From Acidovorax sp. NCPPB 4044 (GTDB taxonomy: Bacteria; Pseudomonadota; Gammaproteobacteria; Burkholderiales; Burkholderiaceae_C), in NCBI RefSeq assembly GCF_028069655.1, contig NZ_JAMCOS010000001.1:5200319-5264318 (forward strand): 64,000 nt of DNA, in the 5' to 3' direction. The notes below the pieces were generated by a model. It saw only the letters and a program-made list of their open reading frames with translations, did not search any database and was not told the origin of the DNA. Of this stretch, positions 1 to 8,009 are shown piece by piece (the stretch's first letter is position 1; every line of letters begins with the position of its first letter). A program made the position numbers and the translations under genes.

Positions 1-69
1 CGGCCGGCAAGGGTGGCGCGAAGGGCATGCGGGAAAAAAGGGGGCGGGCCGTGGGGCCGGCGGCGGGCT

Positions 70-387
70 TCAGCCGCTGCCGGAGGACCGGTTCTGCATC
101 TGGATCAGGTCCATGTCGTGGATCAGCTTCTCGATGTCCTTGACCATCTGATCGATCGCGCCCTGGTTCTTGCAGTTGTCGATCATGGCGACGCTCTTGG
201 CCGTGGCGGCCATCTGCACCTGGTTCATCGCCTGCTGCTGGCTCAGCGCGATCTGCTGCTGCATGTTCTGGTTGAAGATCTGCTGCGCCAGCGCGAGGTT
301 CGCCAGGATGGCCGGCTGCTCTCCGATGGACTTCGCGTTCGATATCGCGATGGCCTGGATGACATCCGCGGGAAGCGAATCTGACAT
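70..387 (-). CDS. RebB-family R-body (killing trait) protein
   Basis: A 105-residue protein resembling the RebB/killing-trait family, whose members are subunits of R-bodies, the extendable protein ribbons first known from Caedibacter. What is seen: an N-terminal stretch of the family type (residues DVIQAIAISNAKSIGEQPA), then a Gln- and Met-rich amphipathic helix (QNMQQQIALSQQQAMNQVQ) and a short polar tail. There is no signal peptide. I start at the ATG at 387 because GGAGG lies 5 nt upstream; an in-frame TTG at 399 is less likely. A putative regulator is transcribed divergently at 701. Only one reb-like gene is visible, but the window begins 69 bases downstream, so further copies could lie outside. 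The family call is by recognition of motif and size; function in this organism is inferred. Confidence 0.72.
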   Translation of the reverse strand: MSDSLPADVIQAIAISNAKSIGEQPAILANLALAQQIFNQNMQQQIALSQQQAMNQVQMAATAKSVAMIDNCKNQGAIDQMVKDIEKLIHDMDLIQMQNRSSGSG

Positions 388-700
388 GGAGCCCTCCAAT
401 GTTTTTGTGGTGTGCCGCGGTGATTTCGCGAGCTGGAGGGCATCTTATTTCCGGGCACGGGGAATGGAAAAGTATCGTTACGGTTAAGCCCCGGGCGGCG
501 TTACCGTAACCGCCCGGCCCACGGGTTCTCCCCCCGGGGCGGGCCCACACCGGTCCGCAAGCGGCTCCCCACGTATCAATGCCGGCCCCGCGCGCCGATA
601 CGCCTGCTGCCGCTTTCCCGCGATTCGTGCGAAGCTTTTCGCGGGAACCCGGCGGGCCGTGGCACCGCCCGCCCGGCTCCCTCACATAACAAGCGAACAC
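388..700. promoter_or_regulatory. Divergent intergenic region, rebB-like gene / regulator
   Basis: Contains no convincing gene. It must hold the promoters of the two divergent genes. Its middle carries nested inverted repeats, listed separately. It is less GC-biased near 440-485 than the flanking genes. Confidence 0.5.
477..517. promoter_or_regulatory. Nested inverted repeats, candidate operator
   Basis: Two overlapping inverted repeats are readable. GTTACGGT (477-484) pairs with ACCGTAAC (503-510), and CCGGGCGG (491-498) pairs with CCGCCCGG (510-517). They are mutually exclusive as hairpins. There is no T-run, so a terminator is unlikely. The position between divergent genes suggests a regulator site. 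Confidence 0.4.
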
Positions 701-1459
701 ATGAATGAGGGAATGACTTTGAAAGACGGAACCGAGGAAATCAAAGAAGACGATGTCCGCTCCGCGTGCGATGCGATCATGCGGAGCGAGTGCTTCACGA
801 AAGCGCACCGGATGCAGAGGCTGCTGCGCTTTCTCGTGGCGCAGGCGATCGCCGGCGACAGCCGCAACACCAGCGAATACGCCATCGGCATCGAAGTGTT
901 CGACCGCGAGCCCGCGGTGTTCCTGCCGGCGGAGGACCCGATCGTGCGGGTGCAGGTGGGCCGCCTGCGGCAGCGGCTGGAGGCCTACTACGCGGCCAAC
1001 GAGCCGCCCCAGGACATCGAGATCCACATTCCCGTGGGCACCTACATGCCCGTGCTCCGGCGCCGCCGCGACGCCGCCGGGGGCGCGGGCGCCGACCACC
1101 TGCTGATGGTGCAGCCCATCCACTACATCGCCGAGCGCATGGACGGGCAGGCCTTCGCGGACGGCCTGTACGAAGAGCTGCTGGAGCAGCTCTTCAAGTC
1201 GTTCGGCGCCGTGCTGATGGGCTCGGGGCCGTCGCCCGCACCGGCCGGCGCGGCCGCGCGCTGCGCCCACCACCGCGTCGAGGGCAGCGTGCGCATCGAC
1301 GAAGGCCGCATCCGCGCATCGATACGGCTGGTGGATTCATCGCTGCGGCGCATCACCTGGGCGCGCAATTTCGACCGTTCCGTCCAGTTCGGCATCGAGC
1401 AGCAGGAAGAGCTGGCGGCCTGCATCTGCAGCGCGCTGCGCCAGAACTTCCGGCGCTGA
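701..1459 (+). CDS. Putative regulator with TolB/FlgO-like C-terminal domain
   Basis: A 252-residue cytoplasmic protein in two parts. Residues about 25-115 match a domain often found at the N-terminus of adenylate-cyclase-like or TPR regulators in rhizobia and other bacteria, with the features EYAIGIEVFDR, DPIVRVQVGRLRQRL and IPVGTYMPVL. The remainder resembles the TolB/FlgO-like domain that follows it in those proteins (VEGSVR, then RLVD, W, FDR and a final helix with QQEELA). Here the second half is short and no catalytic domain follows. The ATG at 701 is my choice; an ATG at 713 with GAGG close upstream is an alternative. It is divergent from the RebB-like gene, so control of that gene is plausible but not shown. 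Confidence 0.55.
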   Translation: MNEGMTLKDGTEEIKEDDVRSACDAIMRSECFTKAHRMQRLLRFLVAQAIAGDSRNTSEYAIGIEVFDREPAVFLPAEDPIVRVQVGRLRQRLEAYYAANEPPQDIEIHIPVGTYMPVLRRRRDAAGGAGADHLLMVQPIHYIAERMDGQAFADGLYEELLEQLFKSFGAVLMGSGPSPAPAGAAARCAHHRVEGSVRIDEGRIRASIRLVDSSLRRITWARNFDRSVQFGIEQQEELAACICSALRQNFRR

Positions 1460-1492
1460 CGCGGCGTGGGGCGGGCCGGCCCGCCGCCCCTT

Positions 1493-2224
1493 TCAGCGGC
1501 GCATGGCGGTGAACACCTCGAATTCCCAGCTGCGCATCGCCAGCAGCACGGTGTAGCCCTCGCGCTCGCCTTCGGGCAGGCGCTGGTCGGCCAGGTGCTG
1601 CTGCGCGAAATCGTGCGCCACGCGCTGGATGCGCTCCTGGAAGGCCGGCGCCAGGCTGCGGCTGATGGCCCCGTGCACCATCAGCACGCCCTCACCGGGG
1701 CCGTCGAAGCTGCCGGCGAAGTAATCGAGCAGCGCATGGTCGCGGAAGTAATGCATCACCGGCCCGTGCGGGCGCCAGCGGAAGGTCTTGCCCAGCTTGA
1801 GCCGATAGCGGTTGAGGGGGCGCAGCTCGATGATGCCGATGCGGTCGAGCTGCGCGAGGTACTTCACGCCCTCGGCCTCCGAGAGCCGGTAGGTGCCCAG
1901 GATCTGCTCCAGCGTCCACTGGCTCAGCACGCAGATGGCCATGAGCAGCAGCTTCTTGTCGGCCACCACCGCGCGCTCCTGCTCCAGCGTGAGCTGGTCC
2001 AGCAGCGGCTGGCTGTCGGCCACGCGCCGCGCCAGATCGGCAAAATCCAGCCGCAGCGCGCGGCAGATCGCATCGATGCGCGACAGCGGCATGTCGCCCT
2101 TGGCCAGCATGCGCTTGACGCTGGACTCGGCCATGCCCAGCGCCTGGGCGAGGTCGGCATAGGTCATGTGCGCGGCCTTGAGTTCTTTCTTCAGGGCGGC
2201 GACGAGGTCGGCTGTGGTGCTCAT
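1493..2224 (-). CDS. XRE-family helix-turn-helix regulator
   Basis: A 243-residue protein. Residues about 5-65 form a Cro/CI-type helix-turn-helix (MTYADLAQALGMAESSVKR followed by SRIDAICRAL). The C-terminal 170 residues have no domain I can name; they contain a second possible winged-helix stretch (WTLEQILGTYRLSEAEGVKYL) and likely bind a ligand or form the dimer. It is divergent from the ceramidase-like operon. A GTATC-N7-GATAC inverted repeat begins 3 bp upstream of its start codon, suggesting autoregulation. The same repeat recurs at 14879. Confidence 0.8.
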   Translation of the reverse strand: MSTTADLVAALKKELKAAHMTYADLAQALGMAESSVKRMLAKGDMPLSRIDAICRALRLDFADLARRVADSQPLLDQLTLEQERAVVADKKLLLMAICVLSQWTLEQILGTYRLSEAEGVKYLAQLDRIGIIELRPLNRYRLKLGKTFRWRPHGPVMHYFRDHALLDYFAGSFDGPGEGVLMVHGAISRSLAPAFQERIQRVAHDFAQQHLADQRLPEGEREGYTVLLAMRSWEFEVFTAMRR

Positions 2225-2226
2225 GG

Positions 2227-2243
2227 GTATCGATTATGGATAC
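2227..2243. promoter_or_regulatory. Inverted repeat GTATC-N7-GATAC, candidate XRE operator
   Basis: A perfect 5-bp inverted repeat with a 7-bp spacer, immediately upstream of the XRE regulator start at 2224 and about 100 bp before the divergent operon at 2342. A repeat of identical arms and spacing lies at 14879-14895. Confidence 0.4.
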
Positions 2244-2341
2244 TTCTGGAATCGATCCGGGCTGCCGGTGGCAAAAGTCGATGCTGCTGCAGGCCGGCGC
2301 GCCAGACTGCCGCCACGTTCATCCACCCCCCTTTTCCTGCC

Positions 2342-3235
2342 ATGCACCGTTTCCCCAACGCCCCCTCCGCCGCCCCGCCGCGCGTGCGGCTTTTCTCGCG
2401 CCGCGAAGGTGCGCTCTGCCTTTTCCTGGCGGCGTGCCTGGCCTTGGCGCTGGCCGGCCCGTTCGTCGCGGCCGGCGCCCAGGCCCATGCCTATGCGGAC
2501 CAGCGCACGCTCTGGGGCCTGCCCCACGCCATGGACGTGCTCACCAACCTTCCGTTCGCGGTGCTGGGCCTCGCGGGCCTGGCGCGCCTCGCGGCGCGGC
2601 TGCGCGAAGGGGCACTGCGCGGGGCCACGGCCGGCGCGGCGGGCGTGTTCTTCGCGGGGCTGCTGCTCACGGCGGCGGGCTCGGCGCTCTACCACTGGCA
2701 ACCCCACGGCATCACGCTGCTGGCCGACCGCGCGGGCATGCTCGTGGCCTTCGCCGGCATGCTGGCGCTCGCGGTGGACGAGCGCATCGGCGCACGGGCC
2801 GCGGCGTTCACCGCGGTGGCGGTGCTGGCCGGCGGGTGGGCGGCACTGCGCAGCTGGGGCATCACGGGCGACCTGTGGCCCTGGGGGCTGGTGCAGGGCG
2901 GCGGCATGCTGCTCCTGCTGGCGCTGGCCGCCGATGCGGCGCAGGGCCGCCGCACGGGCCGCGCGCCGCTGCCGGGGCGCCTGGGTTTTTCGCTGGCCGC
3001 GGTGGTCGGCTGGTATGCGCTCGCCAAGCTGCTGGAGGCCGGCGACGCGGCGGTGTTCGCGGCCACCTCGCAGGGCGTGTCGGGCCACAGCCTCAAGCAC
3101 CTCGCGGCGGCGATGGCCGCGTGGCCGGTGCTCTCTGCGCTCGGGCACCGGCGGTACTTCGCGCGGTGCGAGCGCGGCACGCCCTGGCGCGGCCGCCGCG
3201 AAGGCACAATGCCGCCCAGCGCGGAGGCCAAATGA
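2342..3235 (+). CDS. Ceramidase-like (alkaline phytoceramidase superfamily) membrane protein
   Basis: A 297-residue polytopic membrane protein with about seven to eight hydrophobic segments. Features typical of the alkaline ceramidase/CREST superfamily are visible: an early polar segment with D and N (MDVLTNLPF), then S-x3-Y-H-W (SALYHWQPH), an aspartate two turns on (LLADRAGM), and a C-terminal histidine pair in SGHSLKHLAAA. In this superfamily such residues bind a catalytic zinc and cleave an amide or hydroxylated lipid; the substrate here is unknown. It begins a plus-strand operon with the fused MFS/acyltransferase 25 bp downstream, consistent with membrane-lipid turnover. The start at 2342 lacks a clear Shine-Dalgarno sequence. 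Confidence 0.68.
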   Translation: MHRFPNAPSAAPPRVRLFSRREGALCLFLAACLALALAGPFVAAGAQAHAYADQRTLWGLPHAMDVLTNLPFAVLGLAGLARLAARLREGALRGATAGAAGVFFAGLLLTAAGSALYHWQPHGITLLADRAGMLVAFAGMLALAVDERIGARAAAFTAVAVLAGGWAALRSWGITGDLWPWGLVQGGGMLLLLALAADAAQGRRTGRAPLPGRLGFSLAAVVGWYALAKLLEAGDAAVFAATSQGVSGHSLKHLAAAMAAWPVLSALGHRRYFARCERGTPWRGRREGTMPPSAEAK

Positions 3236-3260
3236 TTCGATACACCCCCAGGAGCACGGC

Positions 3261-5219
3261 ATGAGCGAGAGCCCAGTCCGCATCGCGGCGACCGACGTGG
3301 CGGCACCTCCGGGTGGCCATGGCGAGCACCCCAACCAGTTCGCGCTGTTGCGCCAGCGTCGGTTCGCGCCGTTCTTCTGGACGCAGTTCGCCGGCGCGGC
3401 GAACGACAACCTGTTCAAGTTCGCGTTCACGGTGATGGTGACCTACCAGCTCAGCGTGTCGTGGATGCCACCCTCGATGGCGGGCCTCGTGATCGGGGCG
3501 CTCTTCATCCTGCCGTTCCTGCTGTTCTCGGCCACCTCGGGCCAGCTCACCGACAAGATCGACAAGACGCGGATGATCCGCTTCGTGAAGAACCTGGAGG
3601 TGGCCATCATGCTGGTGGCCGCCTGGGGCTTCCTGGTGGCCAGCCCGGTGGTGCTGCTGGCCTGCACCTTCCTCATGGGCCTGCATTCCACGCTGTTCGG
3701 CCCCGTGAAGTTCGCCTACATGCCGCAGGTGCTCTCCGAGCGCGAGCTCACCGGCGGCAACGGCATGGTGGAGATGGGCACCTTCGTGGCCATCCTGCTC
3801 GGCCAGGTGGCCGGCGGCCTGCTGGTGGCGCTGCCCGGCGTGGGCCATGCCTGGGTGGCGGCGGCCTGCGTCGCCATCGCGCTCGCGGGCCGGGCGGTCG
3901 CGCAGTTCATCCCGAGCGCGCCGGCCACCGACCCGGGCCTCGTCATCAACTGGAACCCGTTCACCGAGACCTGGCGCAACCTGAAGCTCGCACACGGCAA
4001 CGTGGTGGTGTTCCGCTCGCTGCTGGGCATCAGCTGGATGTGGTTCTTCGGCGCGGTGTTCCTGTCGCAGTTCCCGAGCTTCGCCAAGGACGTGCTGCAC
4101 GGCGACGAGCGCGTGGCCTCGCTGCTGCTGGTGGTGTTCTCCGTGGGCATCGGCATCGGCTCGCTGCTGTGCGAGGTGCTCTCGCGCCGGCACGTGGAGA
4201 TCGGCCTGGTGCCGCTGGGCGCCATCGGCATGAGCGTGTTCGCCATCGACCTGTACTTCGCGTCGCGCGGCCTGCCGCCCGCGCCTTCCATGGGCATCGC
4301 GGCCTTCATGGCCCAGCCCGCGCACTGGCGCGTGATGGCCGACCTGCTGCTGCTCTCGCTGTTCGCGGGCCTCTACAGCGTGCCCATGTACGCGCTGATC
4401 CAGATGCGCAGCCAGCCCACGCACCGCGCGCGCATCATCGCGGCCAACAACATCCTGAACGCGCTCTTCATGATCGCGAGTTCGGTCATCGCGGGCGCGC
4501 TGCTGGCGGCGAAGTTCAGCATTCCGCAGGTATTCCTCTTCACGGGCATCGCCAACGCCATCGTGGCGGGCTACATCTTCCTCATCGTGCCCGAGTACCT
4601 GCTGCGCTTCGTGGCCTGGGTGCTCTCGCGGCTGGTGTACCGCTTCAGGGTGCAGGGCGATGCGCACATCCCCACGCAGGGCGCAGCGCTGCTGGCCTGC
4701 AACCACGTGAGCTTCGTCGATGCCGTGCTGCTCATGGCCGCCAGCCCGCGGCCCATCTACTTCGTGATGGACCACCGCATCTTCCGCGTGCCGGTGCTGG
4801 GCTGGCTGTTCCGCCTTGCCAAGGCGATCCCCATCGCGCCGCAGAAAGAGAACCCCGCCATCTACGAGGCCGCCTTCGAGCGCGCCGCGCAGGTGCTGCG
4901 GGACGGCGACCTGCTGGCCATCTTCCCCGAGGGCGGCATCACGCGCGACGGAACGCTGCAGCCCTTCAAGGGCGGCATCATGAAGATCCTGGAGCGCGCC
5001 CGCGCCGAAGGGGTCGAGCCCCCGGTCGTGCCCATGGCGCTCACCAATCTGTGGGGATCGTTCTTCAGCCGCGTGGACGGCGCGGCCATGGCCCGGCCCT
5101 TCCGCCGCGGGTTCTTCAACCGCGTGGGGCTGCACGTGGGCGCGCCAATGCCGGCGCAGGCCGTGCAGCCCGAGGCGCTGCGCGAGCGCGTGGCGCAATT
5201 GCTGCAGCCGGCCCCCTGA
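3261..5219 (+). CDS. MFS transporter (LplT-like) fused to glycerophospholipid acyltransferase
   Basis: A 652-residue fusion. Residues about 25-440 form an MFS permease of the LplT type (start QRRFAPFFWTQFAGAANDN). LplT flips lysophospholipids across the inner membrane. Residues about 460-650 form a PlsC-type acyltransferase with the catalytic H-x4-D box (N481-H482 to D487, NHVSFVD) and the FPEG box at 555-558. In E. coli the LplT transporter and the Aas acyltransferase/acyl-ACP synthetase are separate proteins. Here the transporter and transferase are fused, and there is no acyl-ACP synthetase domain. Re-acylation of imported lysolipid is the likely role. AGGAG precedes the ATG. It lies between the ceramidase-like gene and a HEAGH-motif gene in one operon. 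Confidence 0.85.
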   Translation: MSESPVRIAATDVAAPPGGHGEHPNQFALLRQRRFAPFFWTQFAGAANDNLFKFAFTVMVTYQLSVSWMPPSMAGLVIGALFILPFLLFSATSGQLTDKIDKTRMIRFVKNLEVAIMLVAAWGFLVASPVVLLACTFLMGLHSTLFGPVKFAYMPQVLSERELTGGNGMVEMGTFVAILLGQVAGGLLVALPGVGHAWVAAACVAIALAGRAVAQFIPSAPATDPGLVINWNPFTETWRNLKLAHGNVVVFRSLLGISWMWFFGAVFLSQFPSFAKDVLHGDERVASLLLVVFSVGIGIGSLLCEVLSRRHVEIGLVPLGAIGMSVFAIDLYFASRGLPPAPSMGIAAFMAQPAHWRVMADLLLLSLFAGLYSVPMYALIQMRSQPTHRARIIAANNILNALFMIASSVIAGALLAAKFSIPQVFLFTGIANAIVAGYIFLIVPEYLLRFVAWVLSRLVYRFRVQGDAHIPTQGAALLACNHVSFVDAVLLMAASPRPIYFVMDHRIFRVPVLGWLFRLAKAIPIAPQKENPAIYEAAFERAAQVLRDGDLLAIFPEGGITRDGTLQPFKGGIMKILERARAEGVEPPVVPMALTNLWGSFFSRVDGAAMARPFRRGFFNRVGLHVGAPMPAQAVQPEALRERVAQLLQPAP

Positions 5220-5247
5220 ACCCCCCCATAACGACGAGAGGAATGCG

Positions 5248-5772
5248 ATGGAAGCCGAGGTGAACCTGGACGCGGAGAACGCGGCGCTGGCGCGCCGCAT
5301 CGTGGATTTCCTGCGCGGCATCGGCCTGCCGGTGCGCGAGGCCGAACTGCCCGAGGGCTGCTTCCTGCCCGGGGTGCGCATCGAGCACGGCGGGCTCTGC
5401 GTGGACATGGCGCGCCTGCGCTGGCCGGGCGACCTGCTGCACGAGGCGGGGCACCTGGCCGTGATCCCTGCCGCGCTGCGCGCCCAGGTGGACGGCGCCC
5501 TGGAAGAGCTGCCCGCCGTCGAGCACGGCGGCGAGACCGAGGCCACGGCCTGGGCCTGGGCCGCCATGCGCCACCTGGGGCTGGATTCGGCCGTGCTGTT
5601 CCACGACGGGGGCTACCACGGGCAATCGCAGAGCCTGCGATTCACGTTCGAGATGGGCGTCTACCTGGGCGCCGCCGGCCTGGCCGCGGCGGGCCTCGCC
5701 CTGCAACCCGCGCAGGCCGAGGCGCAGGGCGCGCAGCCCTACCCGCACATGCAGGCCTGGCTGCGGGCCTGA
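5248..5772 (+). CDS. HEAGH-motif protein of unknown function
   Basis: A 174-residue protein I cannot name. It carries a zincin-type HEAGH motif at residues 65-69, preceded by the hydrophobic stretch expected of a metalloprotease active helix (DLLHEAGHLAVIP). Glu96 or Glu98 (HGGETEATAWAW) could be a third zinc ligand. A glycine- and alanine-rich helix follows near residues 140-155. There is no signal peptide. GAGAGGA precedes the start, and the gene is 28 bp after the acyltransferase, so it is the last gene of the lipid operon. A metal-dependent hydrolase is possible; the fold and activity are inference from one motif. Confidence 0.6.
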   Translation: MEAEVNLDAENAALARRIVDFLRGIGLPVREAELPEGCFLPGVRIEHGGLCVDMARLRWPGDLLHEAGHLAVIPAALRAQVDGALEELPAVEHGGETEATAWAWAAMRHLGLDSAVLFHDGGYHGQSQSLRFTFEMGVYLGAAGLAAAGLALQPAQAEAQGAQPYPHMQAWLRA

Positions 5773-5807
5773 CGCCTGCGACAGGGGGCCTGGCAGCGTT
5801 GCGCATG

Positions 5808-5856
5808 TTTGCTATTGTTTATGTAGCAAACTATGCAATGAATACGGCGGCATGGA
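5808..5856 (+). repeat. Dispersed hairpin repeat, copy 1
   Basis: Starts with the TTTGCTAT...GTAGCAAA hairpin and ends with the conserved CGGCGGCATGGA tail. It lies between two convergent genes. This is one of at least eight related copies in the window. Confidence 0.8.
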
Positions 5857-5932
5857 GGCGAAAAGACTGGGTTGTGGATATCCGGTCGAATGCATTCCGG
5901 ACAGGGGCGCCGCCCTGTGTCGGGCGCGGTCG

Positions 5933-6340
5933 TCAGGGCTTGGTATTGGGGCAGCCCGGTATCTGCGCCGCTTCCGTGCACTCCGGCGGGATGTTTTTAA
6001 AGATGACATCCCTGCCCACATAGACTTTGTTGGATTGCACGGGCGGATCGAGTTGCCAGTCGATATCGATTCCACTCCAAAGATCGACCACTTGGCTTTC
6101 TCCCAGTAGTTCCTTGGGGTCAACCCGGTGCAGGCGGACGATGAACGGGGCCTTCTGGTCGTAATGCACGATGCGCTGCCACAGAGAGGCGTGGTAGAGC
6201 TCCAAACGATAGACGTAGTGGGGGCTGTTGTAGCTGTTGAAGAGCGTCGGCGTGGTCGCATACCAGCCCAGCACCATGCAGGCATTCAATGCCAGGCACC
6301 AGACGATGCAGGGCACGTTCTTGAGATCGGACGGTTTCAT
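5933..6340 (-). CDS. Membrane-anchored 135-aa protein, duplicate copy A
   Basis: A 135-residue protein with a hydrophobic N-terminal anchor (residues 8-28, containing CIVWCLALNAC) and a polar, presumably periplasmic, remainder. It is a close paralogue of the gene at 6400-6807: equal length and clearly conserved from end to end (shared NSPHYVYRLE, RVDPKELLGES, IPPEC, IPGCPNTKP). Start codons and stop codons of the two copies are both exactly 467 bp apart. The start is the ATG at 6340 with TGGAG just upstream. A remnant of the DUF6402 3' end precedes it. I know no function; one idea is that it is an immunity-like partner of the DUF6402 protein. Confidence 0.75.
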   Translation of the reverse strand: MKPSDLKNVPCIVWCLALNACMVLGWYATTPTLFNSYNSPHYVYRLELYHASLWQRIVHYDQKAPFIVRLHRVDPKELLGESQVVDLWSGIDIDWQLDPPVQSNKVYVGRDVIFKNIPPECTEAAQIPGCPNTKP

Positions 6341-6375
6341 CACCACTCCAGCGTAATCGGGAACGGAACCCGCAC
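6340..6375 (-). pseudogene. Remnant of the DUF6402 gene 3' end
   Basis: Reading the minus strand toward the copy A start gives VRVPFPITLEW and a stop that overlaps the copy A ATG by one base. This matches the end of the intact DUF6402 gene (VRLPFPIKLEW, stop), which overlaps copy B in the same way. It shows that the duplicated unit spanned the tail of the upstream gene. Confidence 0.8.
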
Positions 6376-6399
6376 GTGGTGCCTATCAGGGAGCGATCT

Positions 6400-6807
6400 T
6401 CAGGGCTTGGTATTGGGGCAGCCCGGTATCTGCCCTGTCGTAGCGCATTCCGGTGGGATGTTTTCAAAGACGACCCCTGGGCCAACATAGACCTTGTTGG
6501 CTTGCACGGGCGGGTCGAGTTGCCAGTCGATTCCGCTGCCGTCCATGAGATCGACCACCCTGCTTTCTCCTAGCAGTTCTTTGGGATCCACCCGATACAG
6601 GCGGACGATGGCGGGGGCCTCCTGGTCGTTATGCAAGATGCGCTGCCACGGCGATGCGTGGTGAATCTCCAGCCGATAGACATAGTGAGGGCTGTTGTAG
6701 GTCATGAAAAGCGTGGGCCTGGTCGCATGCCAGCCCAGCACCACGCAGGCATTCAATGCCAGGCACCAGACGATGCAGGGCACGTTCTTGAGATCGGACA
6801 GTTTCAT
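6400..6807 (-). CDS. Membrane-anchored 135-aa protein, copy B, coupled to DUF6402
   Basis: The paralogue of copy A. It has the same N-terminal hydrophobic anchor (VPCIVWCLALNACVVLGW) and the same conserved C-terminus. Its ATG at 6807 shares one base with the TGA of the DUF6402 gene (TGATG), so translation is probably coupled and the two proteins are made together. The three cysteines (N-terminal pair and the C-terminal PEC/PGC pair) are kept in both copies. Function is unknown. Tight coupling with the upstream gene and retention of a second diverged copy fit a partner or immunity protein, which is inference. Confidence 0.75.
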   Translation of the reverse strand: MKLSDLKNVPCIVWCLALNACVVLGWHATRPTLFMTYNSPHYVYRLEIHHASPWQRILHNDQEAPAIVRLYRVDPKELLGESRVVDLMDGSGIDWQLDPPVQANKVYVGPGVVFENIPPECATTGQIPGCPNTKP

Positions 6808-7688
6808 CACCACTCCAACTTGATCGGAAAAGGAAGGCGCACGCGGCGTACGTCGGAGACGACCATGAAATCCCCGCCTCGGCCATGCAGCGCGCGCCAT
6901 TGCCTGAAATGCTGGTTCTGCACCAGATAGCTCTGGTGGCTTGCCTCGGCGGCATCGGCGTACATCCATTGCTCATCGATAGGGATTTCCAGGGCGGACC
7001 GAGGGCTGCGCTTCACGCCACGCGGTCCCCAAAAGCCCAGCGGCTGCGACAGAAAGGAATCGTCGTTGAAGTCATAGGCGTCGCGCAGGTAGAAGGCCAA
7101 CTCGTCGATGGCGATGGCGGCTTTGTCTGGCCCCTTGGGCGTCACCAGGCCCGACACCGCGATCTTGAGTGTCGCCTCGCCCATGGCGCCGTAGAAGTCG
7201 TCCATGGGGTCGCCGAACCGGCCCACTTTCAGACGATTCACTTGGCAGGTGCTGTCCAAGACTTTGGCCGGCTGGTTCAGATTTCCAAAACGCCAGGGCC
7301 GGGGCTGTCTTATCGCCTGCTGGTTGGTCTGCGTTTGTAGCCTCTGTATTCCGGCAGGGCTATTCCATTGCGCCTGCAATTTCGACATCGCCGCCTGCAC
7401 ACGTGCAAAGCCCAATGCCCATTGCATCGTGACCGTGTTTTCATCCAGTTGCGAAGACGGCAACTGATGTAGCTGCTTGGGTGGCGTGCTGAGTTTGATC
7501 GGCAAAGTAATCGCAAACCCCGCCCCTCTGAACCACCGATCCATCAACGCCGCCGCCACCGGCCACCCCAGGCGCGAGCGCATCACGCCCGGAATCTCAT
7601 CGAGTTGGAAGCGCCGGATCTTGGGCGGCAGTTTCTTTTCGAGTTCCGCGCGCGTGCGCTCCCTGTCCACGTGGACGATATCGTTCAC
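6807..7688 (-). CDS. DUF6402-like protein
   Basis: A 293-residue protein with the look of the DUF6402 family, notably RFQLDEIPGVMRSRLGWPVAAALMDRW cut short here to its core IPGVMRSRLGWPVAAALMDR near residues 30-50. The rest has alternating polar strands and ends VRLPFPIKLEW. There is no signal peptide or membrane segment. The start is GTG at 7688, behind a GGGGGAGAGG stretch. The family's biochemical role is not known to me; members occur in accessory regions of Burkholderia-like bacteria. It is the first gene of a three-gene unit with the duplicated 135-aa proteins. Confidence 0.6.
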   Translation of the reverse strand: MNDIVHVDRERTRAELEKKLPPKIRRFQLDEIPGVMRSRLGWPVAAALMDRWFRGAGFAITLPIKLSTPPKQLHQLPSSQLDENTVTMQWALGFARVQAAMSKLQAQWNSPAGIQRLQTQTNQQAIRQPRPWRFGNLNQPAKVLDSTCQVNRLKVGRFGDPMDDFYGAMGEATLKIAVSGLVTPKGPDKAAIAIDELAFYLRDAYDFNDDSFLSQPLGFWGPRGVKRSPRSALEIPIDEQWMYADAAEASHQSYLVQNQHFRQWRALHGRGGDFMVVSDVRRVRLPFPIKLEW

Positions 7689-8009
7689 TGGCCTCTCCCC
7701 CCGCTTGGGTCTCTTCGTTCTTACGGGACCGGATTCTCAAGCGAAAAGCAGCCAGGGAAGATGAAAGTCACGGATATTTGGTGACTGCAGGTAACGTTCG
7801 AACCGAAGGGGCGGGCGCCTGCGGTGAGTGCTGCGCGGGAGGCAATGGAGGGCGACCGCGACTGCACCCTCGGCCCGCAAGCGATGAGAGAAACTCCAGC
7901 GCTGCCCCGTGACCCTGCTGGAGCACGGGCAAAGCATCCCCCGGCTATCTATCTGGCTGCTCTGCTGGGGCGATCGGGTTGGGTGCGATGGTCCTGCCTG
8001 CCGGATTGG
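7689..8009. other. Intergenic region upstream of the DUF6402 gene
   Basis: About 320 bp without a gene I can support. It should contain the promoter of the DUF6402 unit. A short minus-strand reading frame ending at 7737 has no recognisable content. A repeat copy follows at 8010. Confidence 0.4.

Noticed and set aside
600..650. A PIP box before the 701 regulator (TTCG ... TTCG near 620)
   Set aside because: The two TTCG half-sites are 9-10 bp apart, not 15-16, so it does not meet the consensus.
3093..5567. An 824-codon open frame on the minus strand over the MFS/acyltransferase gene
   Set aside because: A shadow frame. It has no domain, it is rich in Arg, His and Gln as expected for antisense frames in GC-rich DNA, and the plus-strand gene has full catalytic motifs.
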